Shown: piece by piece, positions 22,543 through 34,506 of the stretch | How positions within the stretch are numbered: position 1 is the stretch's first letter | Layout: each line of letters begins with the position of its first letter | Source: Lepus europaeus | Taxonomy: Eukaryota > Chordata > Mammalia > Lagomorpha > Leporidae | Reading direction: 5' to 3' | NCBI RefSeq assembly: GCF_033115175.1 | Contig: NC_084835.1 | Coordinates: 63,532,448 to 63,596,447, forward strand | DNA length: 64,000 nucleotides | Notes under the pieces: generated by a model | The model's input: only the letters and a program-made list of their open reading frames with translations | Database searches by the model: none | What the model was told of the DNA's origin: nothing | Program-made: the position numbers and the translations under genes

Positions 22543-22860
22543 GGGGGTGTTTTGGCACAGCGAGTTAAACTGCTGCTTTCAATGGGAACATCTCGTACTG
22601 GGGTGTAGGTTTGAGTCTCAGTTATTCTGCTTTCAATATAGCTTCCTGGCAATGCATCCTGGGAGGTAGCAGATGATGGCTCAAGTGCTTGGGCCCTTGC
22701 CACCCACATGAGAGAACTGGATGAAGTTCCAGGTTCCTGGTTTTAGCCAGGTCCAGTCTTGGCTGTTGTGAGCATTTGAGAAATGGATCAGTGGATGGAA
22801 GTTTTCTGTTTCTTGCCTTTCAGGTAGATGAAACATAATAATAAATAAACATTAGAAAAG
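22543..22860 (+). repeat. C-type SINE
   Basis: Sense, head GCAGGGGGTGTTTTGGCACAG, GTTTGAGTCTCAG in the B-box position, tail AATAATAAATAAAC. Confidence 0.8.
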
Positions 22861-23120
22861 TAAAAAAACCCTTCTTTGATCTGGAATTCCAGTCCATCTA
22901 TTTTCTATTGCAGTCACACACTATTTTATTTAAAGTACATTTTTTATGATGCATTCACTCTTTTTCTAGTTCTTGTAGTAGAATAGGGTTATACTTTCTT
23001 ACCAAAGAAGAAATCCTTTGATTCTATGAATTATTAATCTAGATATACTGGTACCAACAATATTGTATCAGATACAGATAAAATTTATGATATTAGGATC
23101 AAACATTAAAAATCAAACTT

Positions 23121-23795
23121 GAGGCTGGTGCTGTGGCACAGCAGGTTAAAGCCCTGGCCTGGTGCTGTGGCATAGTGGGTAAAGCTACTGCCTGCAGTGC
23201 CAACATTCCACATGGGCACCTGTTTGAATCTTGGCTGCTCCACTTCCTATCCAGCTCTCTGCTATGGCCTGGGGAAGCATAGAAGATGGTCCAAGTCCTT
23301 GGGCTCCTGCACCTGCCTGGGAGACCTGGAAGAAGTTCCTGGCTCCTGGCTTTGGATCGGTGCAGCTCTGGCTGTTGCGGCCAATTGGGGAGTGAACCAC
23401 CAGATGGAAGACCTCTATCTCTCTCTGCCTCTCCTCCCCTCTTGTGTAACTCTGACTTTCAAGTAAATATATAAATCTTTATAAAAAAAAAAAAAACAAA
23501 AAACCCCAGCCTGTAGCACCATCATCCTGTGTGGATGATGGCTTGAGTCCCTACTCCCTGCTAATGTGCCTGGGAAAGCAGCAGAAGATGGCCCAAGTGC
23601 TTGGGCCCCTGCACCCATGTGGGAGGCCCAGAAGAAGCTCCTGGCTCTTAGATCTTTGATTCAGATCAGCTCAGCTCCAGCCATTGCAGCCATTTGTGGA
23701 GTGACTCATTGGATAGAAGATCTTTCTCTCTTTCTCTGTTTCTACCTCTCTCTTTAACTCTGGCTTTTAAATAAATAAAATAAATCTTTTTGAAA
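23121..23795 (+). repeat. Outer C SINE split by another SINE
   Basis: The head (GAGGCTGGTGCTGTGGCACAGCAGG) occupies 23121-23157. The remainder resumes at about 23506 (CAGCCTGTAGCACC) and ends in (AAAT)n at about 23795. The gap is filled exactly by a second complete copy. Confidence 0.85.
23158..23505 (+). repeat. Inner C SINE (SINE within SINE)
   Basis: Complete sense copy from CCTGGTGCTGTGGCATAGTGG to an A run with TSD-like words CCCTGGCCTG and CCCCAGCCTG around it. Same orientation as its host, so the pair superficially looks tandem. Confidence 0.85.
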
Positions 23796-25429
23796 AAAAA
23801 GTAAAACCTATATTTTTACTTTGATTTGCTTTAGAATCATAACATTGCAAGCAACCTCGAGTAACCTTACCCAATAGTTGTAATTTCTGATATATGGTGG
23901 TTTGCAGTGAGGAGATGTTGTCAGTATCACAGCAACTAGCTTTCTACAGATATTCAGTCATTCAACTTTCTACAAACCCTCCCCTCATCCTCTGGAACAA
24001 TCCTTTCCTTGCATCTCCTATGCTCCTGCCTTATCATATCCTTCAGCAATTTTGAAATGCAACCAGGAAAGAAGAGAAAAGAGAGGCAGAAACAAAAATG
24101 AGTTGGAAGGAGTGAATTTCATGCTCAGTGATCCAGGGTGGGTGTGTGCCTGTCTCCATGGAAGCATACATGTATTTGTGGGTGTTAAAGAACATTGTTT
24201 CCTAAGGCTAACAACATACAAGGGTATTTAAAAATGTTCATGGAAAATGGAATTAAAAAAAGTTGATATTGGCACAAAAACTTTTGAGATCTACTCATTG
24301 TTTTCTCAAAATACATATTTTCTATGAACTGTTTGAAGACCTCTGATATATATAATTTCAGAACTTCTGGCACTGAAATAAACTTATTTTTAAATTTCAT
24401 TTTTTACTTGATCTGACCTCAAGATTTCCTGGAAACTTTCCACTCAATTTTCCAAAAAGAATTATTTCCTTGGAATTGAGTAACGAAGCCAGGGTCTTGC
24501 TATTGTTTTAGGGAAAAAATAAAGCAAAACCCAAACAACACAAATACCCTCTGTCATCTTTTAAAGTAATTTTCTTTTTTGGAGGAGTAGCTTAATAACC
24601 GGATTTGTCTGAAATAATTTATTTTTATTGAATTAAAGGATTATTGAGAGTTAAAGTTCATGTTGAAATAATATAATTATTAAACTATTATAAATCTCTC
24701 TGATGCTGACATTTGTTCAGAACTAATTAGATTTGTGACCTTAAGCAAATGAGTTTACCTTTCTGGTGCTTGTTTTCATGATTTCAGAGAGAGGATCATT
24801 ACAGCAGTGTCCTTTGTTGTTAGTTGTGTTGGTACACAATGCTGGCATCATTAAGTGAGTCCCAGGGACTCAAGGAATGGAAACTCGTCCAGGCAAATGC
24901 ACCCTTACTGCTAGCAATACAGCAATGTGGTTAATTCTCCTGGTGAATAAAGTGCGCTAAGTCCTTTTCCTAGATGAGCAGAATGCCTGAGTACCCTGCT
25001 GTTCACTTGGTTTTTGTCTTTTTCTTAACTTTCCTCTGTTCTGTCCTGTCCTTGGAGAAAACAAGAGAGGTGAGAATCATCAAAAGGTTACTCCCGTGCA
25101 GAGAAGACTACCAAACAAACCACAATTTTAAAATCCAAACTAATTCTATTTATACTTCTGTACTTAATCTCTTGAAAGTTATATTCTTGGGTTGAAGATC
25201 TAGTTATAGATCTCTGGGGACTGATTTATTTTTTGTCCTTGACACACAAAAAACCCTCTCTGGAGGTAAAGAGAAAGTGCCTCCTGCTCCCTCTAGAGGG
25301 AAAAGTGTGCAATTAACATTATTTTTAGGGGATTCATTCACAAAAATCAGTGTGAATGAACATGCTTAGAAAAGTTCAAGGTACCACATAAATTCAGTCT
25401 ATTGAGAACCTATAACACTGGGCACTGTG
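23796..25429. other. Non-coding apart from one MITE-like copy
   Basis: No gene recognised. The 73-codon frame at 24974-25195 starts with a hydrophobic stretch but lacks family resemblance or a conserved context. Confidence 0.4.
24217..24350. repeat. Palindromic MITE-like element, copy 3
   Basis: Best-preserved copy. Left arm AAAAATGTTCATGGAAAATGG, then GAATTAAAAAAAG, an interior of about 60 bp, and right arm TTTCTATGAACTGTTTGAAG. The arms are imperfect inverted repeats. Confidence 0.6.
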
Positions 25430-25536
25430 TAGGAAACTAATTGGAAGCAGAGCCAGGACTCAAACACAGGCATGCCACCATGGGATGTGGGCATCTCAAG
25501 CAGTGTCTTAATGGTTGTACCAACTGCCTGCTCTGA
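25430..25536 (-). repeat. SINE head fragment
   Basis: Antisense fragment with GGAAGCAGAGCCAGGACTCAAAC and CACCATGGGATGTGGGCATC. Confidence 0.65.
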
Positions 25537-25950
25537 AAACCCTCATTTTCAGGATGATTTTAAGGTACAGGAAAGGAAAGAGGTAAGAGAGGTAAAAATT
25601 CTATATATGCAAGAGAATATGTAGAAATGGAGAGATTTAATAAAGCACAAAATGGCAAAGGAGAGCAGAAGTGATTTCATGGATGAAATGACATTCTCTG
25701 CCTTTCAAATAAGGTTTTTTTATATATGTATATATATAATTGTATATATGTATATATACATATATAATTTTTAAAGAGATACAAAATGAGGATTTTCACA
25801 GTGCCTATTGTTATTGGATAAATGGAATATTTAGTAACTAGGGAAATGGAAGAAAAGGAAAGGCAAGCCATTATTTTAAATAAACTTTCTAAATTACTGC
25901 CTTTGTTTTTTTTCAGACTTGAAACATACATTTAAAAATCAAAAATACTT
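25537..25950. other. Non-coding with TA-rich microsatellite
   Basis: TATATATG-type repeats at about 25717-25768. Nothing else recognised. Confidence 0.45.
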
Positions 25951-25954
25951 TGTA

Positions 25955-26090
25955 GAGGTTGGCATTTTGTCACAATGGATTAGGCCACCACCTGTGATGA
26001 CAGATCTCTCCCTCTTTCTCAATGTGTGTGTATGTGCATGTCTCTCCCCCTCTTTCTGTAACCCTACCTTTCAAACAAAGCTTAAAGAAA
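25955..26090 (+). repeat. Internally deleted SINE
   Basis: Sense head GAGGTTGGCATTTTGTCACAATGG joins directly to the 3' CT-rich end and ACCCTACCTTTCAAACAAA, with the whole middle missing. Confidence 0.65.
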
Positions 26091-26114
26091 AGCTTCGTAT
26101 ATTGTAGCTTTCCT

Positions 26115-26515
26115 CTCTTTGTCTAGCTTCGTCTCCTGCCTATTCCTAACACCTCATGTTCAAGTCGTCCTGAAATCCTGCAATTTCTCTTCAATTTCAA
26201 AGAACTCTGTGTCTGTGATGATGCGGTTCCTTCCACCTGTAACACTTCTCCTGACCCCTTTCCCCTTGGAAAGTTCCTCTTTAAGAATCAGCTCAAGTAC
26301 CTCATCTCCCTAGAAGTATTTCTCTCACGTGTCAACATTTTCATCCCTTCGACCACTTGGATTGGTCTCCACATTGACTTCTGAATGCCCAAAGATCTCA
26401 GGAAGCTTGTGACTCATTCTCTTACACACACTTTGCAGTGGTCTGCTGTAGAGTTCATCTGCTCTGTTAGATTACAAATTTTCTGAGGGAGGGCTACAGG
26501 TATTAATCATTCTAA
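26115..26515 (+). repeat. L2 LINE relic
   Basis: The block CTTTAAGAATCAGCTCAAGTAC with surrounding CT-rich text matches the L2 region just before its 3' end. The final part, TTAGATTACAAATTTTCTGAGGG, follows in the right order. Confidence 0.6.
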
Positions 26516-26569
26516 CTAATTTATCTACCTTCAAAAGTTTACTTATTTTCATTTTATTTAAATGGGATA

Positions 26570-26882
26570 TAGATGATAGATAGATAAATAGATAGATAGG
26601 TAGATAGATATAGAGAGATCTTTCACCCATTGGTTCACTCTCAAGATGGCCATTAACAGCTGTGGGCTTTGTAGGGCTGCACCCAGGAGCTGGTAACTCA
26701 GTCTGGGTCTTCCATGTGAGTGACAAGGATCCAACTATTCAAGCTATCACCTGTGTTCTCCCAGTATACTTTCTTAGCAGGAAGTTGGAATTGGAGATGG
26801 AGCTGGCATGTGAACAAGTGATCCAATATGGGATTCAGGTATCTCAAGTAGCATCTTGACTTCTGCACCAAACACCTGCCCT
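26570..26882 (-). repeat. C SINE with (GATA)n
   Basis: A GATAGATAG microsatellite (26572-26612) replaces the usual GA tract next to the tail. The antisense body then runs to the head CAAACACCTGCCCTGC. Confidence 0.8.
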
Positions 26883-27089
26883 GCTTAATCATTCTTATAT
26901 TCACATAATGCAGCACAATGCCTTAAATATGGTTTATAGTCCGTAAACCTGGAATTGAGATGGAGTTTTAAACTTTCCAATGTGTTTTGAGCTGTGCTGC
27001 ATTTTAGAATAGGGACACAAGAGAAGGTAGTGGGGGGCACTTTTCATCTGATCTTTCTTTGTTTCTGCATATGTGATGAAATGGTTGGG

Positions 27090-27416
27090 GGATTATTTTA
27101 ATTAATTTATTTGAAAGGAAGAGTTACAGAGAGAGAGAGGGAGAGACAGTGAGAGGGATCTTTCATCTGCTGCTGCACAACAAATGGCCACGACAGCTGG
27201 TGCTGGGCTGGGCCAAAGCCAGGAACCAAGAGATTCATTTGGGTCTCCCACGTGGGTGGCAGGAGTCCATGTACTTGGGCCATCTTCTATTGCCTCCCAG
27301 TAGCAAAGCAGGAAGCTGGATTGAAAGCAGAGCATCCAGGACTCAAACTGGTGCTCTGATATGGATACCAGTGTTGCAAGTGGTAGCTTAACCCACTGTG
27401 TCCCAATGCCAGCTTT
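27090..27416 (-). repeat. C SINE
   Basis: Antisense, from TTAATTTATTTGAAAGGAAGAG to CCCAATGCCAGC. GA tract at 27128-27150. Confidence 0.85.
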
Positions 27417-28149
27417 ATAACCTGTGATTATAATGATCTTTGAAGTTACCAATAAGTCTATGAAGACTAAGATTTGCATCATCTCATGACAGGACTTGCA
27501 TCATAGGGGATACAATAGCCACTTATGCCTCGAGTCCACAGGTCAGAGAACTTCAGTCACATGGAGAAGTTTAAAGAGATCTTCATATCCCATAAGGATT
27601 TTGCTTCCTGTGTCATCTCCAGCAAAGTCAGCCCCCCTACACTGCTCATACCTAATCCATCCCTTCGCCATCATTTAAGGTCACCCATCCAGTGTTTTGA
27701 AAACATCGCCAAACCAAAGAATGTCGATGAGTAGAAGGTGAAAGTGCTCAGGAGAGTCCTGATTGTGATGTTTAAAAAGACCAACCAAAGGCTGAATTAA
27801 AATCAGTTTGCTGATCCAGGGACATTTTCCTGAGCTTTGGTTGTTCCACCATGGGATACTACTCTTGCTTCTAGTTTATTCATTAGTCTTCAGCTTTCTG
27901 GATTCTGCATCTGTTAAGCACTTATGCTGTTAATAGTGAAAATGATAATGATAATGATAATAATAAAATAATAGTACAAGTAGTTATAGAATCATTGAGG
28001 CAGTGACCGTGACTCCCTTGCCTGGCATATAGTGAGTGGGTGCTTAAAATATATTAGTTGGAAGAATAAATGAATTAAGTGATTAATAGAATAATTCATG
28101 TATTTATTCACATTTATATGTGAAAAACTCCATGGCTAGATTATTTTTG
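27417..28149. other. Non-coding, with L2 3'-end relic at its right end
   Basis: Holds an (AATGAT)n/(AATA)n microsatellite at about 27940-27975 and an L2 3'-end relic at about 27995-28075 (CTGGCATATAGTGAGTGGGTG then AATAAATGAATTAAG). The 69-codon frame at 27525-27734 has no recognised relative. Confidence 0.5.
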
Positions 28150-28470
28150 AAAATTTAAATAATGATTTTTCATTTATTTGAGAGAAAGAGAGAGGGAAAT
28201 CTCTCTTGTTGGTTCACTGCCCAAATGCCCACAGTAGCTGGACATCTGGTCTGGGGCCACAGCCAGGATTCTGAAATGCAATCTAGTTCATCCATGTGGG
28301 TGATGGGAATCCAATTTACCTAGACAATACTATTGCCTCTCAGGATCTGCCTTAGCAGGAGACTGGGGTCAGGAGCCAGAGCTGCGAATTGAACACATGT
28401 ACTCTGGTATGGGAAGCAGGCATCATAACTTGAGTTCTAACCACTCGCCTAGAAGCCCACTCCCAGCCCA
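28150..28470 (-). repeat. Old C-type SINE
   Basis: Antisense and diverged: tail ATTTATTTGAGAGAAAGAG, middle TCATCCATGTGGGTGATGG, eroded head ending CCTAGAAGCCCACTC. Confidence 0.75.
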
Positions 28471-28849
28471 TGGTAAGTTTCTTACATGCACTGACCCCAG
28501 TAGTCCTTACTTCCCTATAAAATGAATACCAGTGTATATTTGTCTTTTGGTTCTGAAGGTTGAGATATAGAGAGGTTAAATGATTTGCTCCTAAACATTC
28601 CTCTAACAAATGGCAAGATCAGAATCTAATGAAAAGTGTTCCGCAGTTTGCAACTTTGTTGTGGAACCATGTAGGGCAGTGGGGGCACAACAGGAGACCC
28701 AGAGAGCAAGGTCCTAATTCTTCCTTCTCTGTGCATCTGACCTTCTCCCGTCTTAGGGTTTTGCTAATGGCGGAGACAGAGACAACCTCCGCCCCATCTT
28801 TTTGCTGGATTATTGTGTAGATTAGTTTTACAAGTGAGATCAATCTTTA
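28471..28849. other. Non-coding, nothing recognised
   Basis: Locally GC-richer. Overlapping short frames occur on both strands at 28619-28843 without family resemblance. Confidence 0.4.
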
Positions 28850-28862
28850 GAAGTCCAGCACA

Positions 28863-29212
28863 GGCCAGCGCCACAGCTCACTAAGCTAATCCTCAGCCTG
28901 CGGCACCGGCATTCTGGGTTCTAGTCCCGGTTGGGGCGCCAGATTCTGTCCTGGTTGCTCCTCTTCCTGTCCAGCTCTCTGCTGTGGCCCGGGAAGGCAG
29001 TGGAGGATGGTCCAAGCCCTTGGGCTCTTCACCCGCATGGGAGACCAGGAAGAAGCACCTGGCTCCTGGCTTCGGATTGGCGCAGTGCGCTGGCTGCAAT
29101 GCACCAGCTGTAGCGCCCACTTTGGGGGTGAACCAACGGAAAAAGGAAGATCTTTTTCTCTGCCTCTTTCTCTCTCACTATCTAACTCTGCCTGTCAAAC
29201 AATTTTTAAAAA
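28863..29212 (+). repeat. Young CSINE with perfect TSD
   Basis: Complete sense copy, head GGCCAGCGCCACAGCTCACTAAG, flanked by AGAAGTCCAGCACA on both sides (28850 and 29213). Confidence 0.95.
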
Positions 29213-29424
29213 AAGAAGTCCAGCACAGAAAGCCTGAAATAAGTACGGTATAGGTTTGTCATCTGCAGATTTGAACAACTACATATATAAATTATACACC
29301 CAAAATGTGTGTACAGATTTTTCTCTCGTCATTATTCCCTAAATAACACAATCATTTACATAACATCTACATTGTATAAGGTATAATAACTAATGTAGAG
29401 TTGATTGAAATAGTATTGAAGGGG

Positions 29425-29753
29425 GGCCGGCACTGTGGTGTAGTGGGTAAAGCCGCCGCCTTCAGTGCCGGCATCCCATACGGGCACTGGCTCAAGTCCC
29501 GGCTGCCCCACTTCTGATCCAGCTCTCTGCTATGGCCTGGGAAAGCAGTAGAAGATGGCCCAAGTTCTTGGGCCCCTGCACCCACGTGGGAGACCCAGAG
29601 GAAGCTCCTGGCTCCTGGCTTTGGACTGGCTCAGCTCCAGCTATTGCAGCCATCTGGGGAGTGAACCAGCAGACGGAAGACCTCTCTCTCTGCCTCGTCT
29701 TCTCTCTTTGTGTAACTCTGACTTTCGGGTAAATAAATAAATCTTTAAAAAAA
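29425..29753 (+). repeat. Young C SINE with TSD
   Basis: Head GGGGCCGGCACTGTGGTGTAG, full body, (AAAT)n and A tail. Flanks GAAATAGTATTGAAGG and GAAATAGTATCGAAGG differ by one base. Confidence 0.95.
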
Positions 29754-29769
29754 GAAATAGTATCGAAGG

Positions 29770-30883
29770 ATGTGCAGGCCAATACTACAATGCTGTTGTG
29801 TGACAGGGATTGAGCATCCATGAATTTTTATAGCTGCAGAGATTCTGGAACCAATTCCCTGTGGATACCAAGGAACACAAGCATTCACAGCAAAGTGATT
29901 CTAAGCTGCATGGTAAAGAAGGAAGAGTCTTGCAATTCTGGGTAAATCGAGATGCAGAAGGTAAGGATGGAGGGCTTCCAGCTCTCAGAACTAATGGAAC
30001 TGAGGAAATTGAGGGCCTGATGGAGCTTCAATTTCTCAGAGCCAAAGGCACTAGAATAAGATGTGGGAGGAGCCAAAAATGTGTTTTAAACAAACAGATA
30101 ACCATTTGCAGAGTCTTTATTAGTGCATAGATAAAAACAAATTTGAACTGGCCTTAGGTGGTCTTGATGAATGCTATATGTTGATGATAAGCCTAATAAT
30201 TCATATTAAAAATTTAAATGCTTATAGAGGATGTTTATAGTTACAGAATGGCAACTGTGTTTGCTATTCCTTTTGTGTTGCATCTCAGTGGAGTGTATCT
30301 CAGTGTTCCTTTCCAACACAGGGTAATGTTGAAAGGTTTTTACTCATTTAATTGAGGATGCAAGATTAGCTAACTGAATTAGAAAGGGGCTGATATCCCT
30401 GCATCCCCCATCCTCTGTCCACTTGCTTCTTCTCATAAGTGAATTAACATGCAATTTAACTAGAATGAATTATAGGTTGTCAGGAGACAGACTTTAATAG
30501 CTTCTGGAATAAACAATAATAGGAAATTACCAAAGTTGCCTTAAAATTTAGTTTAAAATTGAGTTTTAACTCATTTAATGTCTAAGTTTTGGAGTTCAAA
30601 AATGCGATGTGTTTTTGTTTTTATTGTTTTTTGTGTTCTTTATGTGAAAACCTGACTCAATATTTCTAAATGATGGAATTCAACTATAGCAAAAGTGGCT
30701 ATTTTGGCTTTAATGGTTTATAATTAAACACTCATAATCATAAAATGCTAGAACTGAGGAGGCTTTCAGCATAGCATTTCTCAGGGTTCTGTGGAAGCCT
30801 AGTCCAATGAGAAACTCTGGAAAGAAGAGAATTATTCTCCAGGTGATCAGTTGGACTACACCACACCTGTGGTCCACTCTTAG
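29770..30883. other. Non-coding, nothing recognised
   Basis: Single-copy-looking. The 89-codon frame at 29861-30130 (MDTKEHKHSQQSDSKLHGKE...) has no recognised family, splice or promoter context. Confidence 0.4.
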
Positions 30884-30894
30884 AAACTAATAGG

Positions 30895-31226
30895 GCTGGC
30901 ACTGTGGCATAGTAGAAAAAGCCAATGCCTGCAGTGCCAGAATACCATATGGGCAGCAGTTCAAGTCCCAACTACTTCACTTCCTATCCAGTTTTCTGCT
31001 ATTGCCTGGGAAGGCAGTATAAGGTGGCCCAAGCCCTCGGGCCCTTGTACCCAAGTGGGAGACCTGGAAGAAGCTCCTGACACCTGACTTCGGATTGGCC
31101 CAGCTCTGGCTATTGTGGCCATGTGGGGAGTGAACCACCAGATGGAAGACCTCTCTCTGTCTCTGTCTCTGCCTCTGCCTCTCTGTAACTCTGCCTTTCA
31201 AATAAATAAATAAATCTTTTTAAAAA
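30895..31226 (+). repeat. C SINE with TSD
   Basis: Complete sense copy between GAAACTAATA repeats (30885 and about 31229). Tail AAATAAATAAATAAATC plus A run. Confidence 0.92.
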
Positions 31227-31239
31227 AGGAAACTAATAA

Positions 31240-31924
31240 AGAGCATTAACTATTAAAGACTCTCAGAACTTCACAGTAATGAAACATCAATCTTTGCTTA
31301 ATATAATCCACCATTATATTCATCATAGAACTCTTTTAGCCAAATAACTTTTAGTGACTTGTAAGGAACACGATTCCAGTCTCAAGTCAAGTGACTTGCC
31401 CATATCCGTGCAACGCCAGGAATCTCAATTCCTGATCTACTTCAGTGAGGTGATGTCCAAATAAGAAAAAAAATGCTCATTGTTCTTATGGCCTGTTCTT
31501 TAAGAAAACAGGCTTCCTATTATTGATTGCCTTTTCTCTTTAAATGTTTACAAATCATCTCTTCAATAAGATATTCTAAAATGTTGCTAGTTATTAATCC
31601 CAAGTTCATCAACGCATTGTTAACCAGTTTTTGAAACTTGAAGGGTTTGCCAATTTTTCATTCTCTGATTTAAAAAAATTTTTTGGAGTCCCAAATATTA
31701 TTGATAATGGTTCTGTCAGTACATATTCAAGATTCATGTGATATAATTTTTTTTTGTTTTAAATATTTGAAATCTTTGGAAACATCGTTATTTTCTCAAA
31801 ATCACTTTATATATCTTGCTTTCTTTTTCCTTTAATCTGTATCTTGCCTTTTCAATTCTTCTTAAAAGAACAAAAATGGCTTGTTATTTTATGTTTATTA
31901 TCAACATTATATAACAACACTAAT
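31240..31924. other. Non-coding, AT-rich
   Basis: No gene or repeat was recognised. Confidence 0.4.
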
Positions 31925-31938
31925 AATGTCTAATTTAA

Positions 31939-32861
31939 GCACTCTGGCCTCAGAATCAGCCCTTAAGGCATTCGGATCTGGCTGAAGAGCCTATGAGAGT
32001 ATTTTAGGCATGGAAAGCCAAGACACTCTGGAAAAAAAAAAAAAAGGAAGAAGAAGAAGAAGACCTAAATGAAGGATCTCAGCAGGTGTGATCCCAGTGG
32101 AAAGAATGGGGCCATCAAGGTAGGAGGTACCTTTCTCTGAAGGGAGGAGAGAACTTCCACTTTGACTATGACCCTGTCGGAACAAGATCGAAGTTGGCAA
32201 ACCCTAAACGCTTCCATAGCCTCGGCAACTCATGACTAGAGCCTAGGGAGATTACTGACGCCATAAACAAGAGTGTTAAATTGTTAAATCAACATCAAGA
32301 GTCACTGTGTACTTACGTCCCATGTGGGATCTGTCCTTAATGGGTTGTCCAAGGTGAAGTAATGATATAGCTAGTACTGAAACAGTATTTTTACACTTTG
32401 TGTTTATGTGTGGATGCAAACTGATGAAATCTTTACTTAGTATATACTGAATCGATCTCCTGTATATAAAGATAACTGAAAATGAAAAAAAAAAAAAACC
32501 CTTGGTGTTAAATTGGAAATTACATAGAAAAGTAATCAATTTTTTTAAAAAAAAATATCATGCAGGACCTCTGTCATCAATGCACTGTACACTGTTATTT
32601 AATGCTATAACTAGTACTCCAACAGTATTTTTTCACTTTGTGTTGCCATGTGAGGGCAAACTGTTGAAATCTTTACTTTATATATACTAAACTGATTTTC
32701 TATATATAAAGAGAATTGAAAATGAATCTTGATGTGAATGGAAGGGGAGAGCGAGTGGGAAAGGGGAGGGTTGCGGGTGGGAGGGAAGTTATGGGGGGGA
32801 AGCCATTGTAATCCATAAGCTGTACTTTGGAAATTTATATTCATTAAATAAAAGATAAAAA
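31939..32861 (+). mobile_element. 5'-truncated L1 (3' UTR only), sense
   Basis: Perfect TSD AATGTCTAATTTAA at 31925-31938 and 32862-32875. The insert is L1 3' UTR ending AATAAAAGATAAAAAA. Two related segments, about 32369-32485 and 32605-32727, are an internal duplication separated by an A run and a TTAAATTGGAAAT linker. A G-rich tract at 32741-32805 precedes the end. No ORF is retained. Confidence 0.93.
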
Positions 32862-32875
32862 AATGTCTAATTTAA

Positions 32876-33182
32876 TTCAATATATTGATTTAATGCTTGT
32901 ATCTTGGTATTTGGATATTTAGATAAAAATGTTATTTTTAAAAGTTTTGTTCATTGTATATCCATAGTTTGAATATAACCCTTCAGCATTTATAGACTTT
33001 GTCTTAAAAATTAATTCATATACTTGGATTAATTTTAATACATCTTCTACCCACCAACAGAAAGGAAAATTGATAAAATTCTAATATCACCTGGGATAAA
33101 AACAGAAAATATCATGTGTATAAATGGTAGTTAGTGCATATCTGGAATACTTGTGCTAAAGCTTTCCTAAAGACATACCAGA
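32876..33182. other. Non-coding, nothing recognised
   Basis: Short AT-rich spacer without gene or repeat signal. Confidence 0.4.
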
Positions 33183-33485
33183 GCGAGTATGGCCTCCCCT
33201 TGCCACGCCAGGATCCCATATGCGCAGGTTGGAGTACCTGCTGCTCCACTTCCAATCCAGCTCCCTGCTAATGTACCTGGGAAAGCAATGGAAGATGGCC
33301 CGAGTTCTTGGGCCTCTGCACCCACATGGAGGCCTGGATGAAGCTCCTGGCTCCTGGCTTCAGACTGACCCAGCCCTTGCTGTTGCAGCCATTTGTGAAG
33401 TGAACCAGTGGATGGAAAATCTCTATCTCCTCACCCCCAGCCATAACTCTGCCTTTCAAGTAATAAAATATATCAAAAAAATAAA
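33183..33485 (+). repeat. C SINE, head damaged
   Basis: Sense copy. The first about 15 bases of the head are lost or altered (GCGAGTATGGCCTCCCC); the body from CACGCCAGGATCCCATATG onward is typical, with tail AATAAAATATATC. Confidence 0.85.
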
Positions 33486-33939
33486 ACACATCAGAGTGGA
33501 GAGTTCACAAGCTGGAAACTTAAGAGTGTGGAAGAGGCAGCCCCAAATGCCTTTTTTTTTTAGCGTGAATTCCTGAAGCATGAAGCCTAGAGTGGACTAT
33601 CATGCCAAATTGTGCAGCTCTGAGTAGGTGCAGTATGTATAGCAGGTTTAGAATGTTCTCCCCGTGTAGGGGAATTGTTACTGTGCTACTAATGTTTTGA
33701 AGGACAACCATAATTTCTTTCAGTAAAACTAAGGGCTTGGCATCATGGAGAGTTCCATTCCGTGTGAAGTGATGACTCGCTGAAGTGAGGAAACTCATAT
33801 ACCTGAGACAGAAGTAGGTAGAAGAGCAGGAAAGGGAAGAGATGTTGAATAAAGACCCAGGATTCAATCAGCAGCTGCTAGGTATCTATTTAGTCTGAGA
33901 CATGAGGTAAGACAAAACACTCACTCCAGGTGGCATGGC

Positions 33940-34142
33940 TAACAGTGATAGATAACATTTCCCAAGCCTCTACTGTGTTCAAGTATTTTTAAAGCATAAT
34001 TTGGCTCAGCACAGCCACATTAGCGGTTATCATTGCCCTCATTGTATAGATGTGAAAACTAAGGCTTAAGTAAGTTAAGAAATTTGTTGAAGGTCCTAGA
34101 AATTGGCAAGGCAGGAATTTGATTTAGCATATTCTGAGTTTA
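33940..34142 (+). repeat. MIR SINE relic
   Basis: Sense MIR: GATAACATTTCCCAAGCCTC, then TTATCATTGCCCTCATTGTATAGATG, GAAAACTAAGGCTTAAG and GGCAGGAATTTGATTTAG in consensus order. Flanking stretches 33486-33939 and 34143-34492 show nothing else. Confidence 0.7.
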
Positions 34143-34506
34143 GGACATTGCCAGGTAAAACTGGAAAGTGTACAGCCCAGTGGTAGAACCTGATTCTTTG
34201 GATACATAAACAGATCTGGGATTGCAGAAGGAACATTTCACAAGACATTCATTCAGCTACCGTGTTCTGAGGTTTGTTTTCATGCAAAGCATCACGGTTA
34301 TAATGATACTTGTCTTAGGGAGGTCTCAGGCTAGTGCCTTCAAGAGAAGTACTTTCTGTGTATTTGGATTTGAATGTCTTCTGATGAAGCTTTGCTTCTC
34401 AGGGCCCCTCCCTTGCAGTCTTCCCCACTTCCTGCTGCGATTTGATTCATTTTTGCATGTCCTGAACCCTTAAGACATTTGAGTAGGAAATTTAACCCCA
34501 GAATTT

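Noticed and set aside
23121..23795. Tandem SINE pair read as a possible short repeat array or CRISPR-like structure
   Set aside because: Nested insertion with recognisable host and guest; no regularly spaced short repeats occur in the window.
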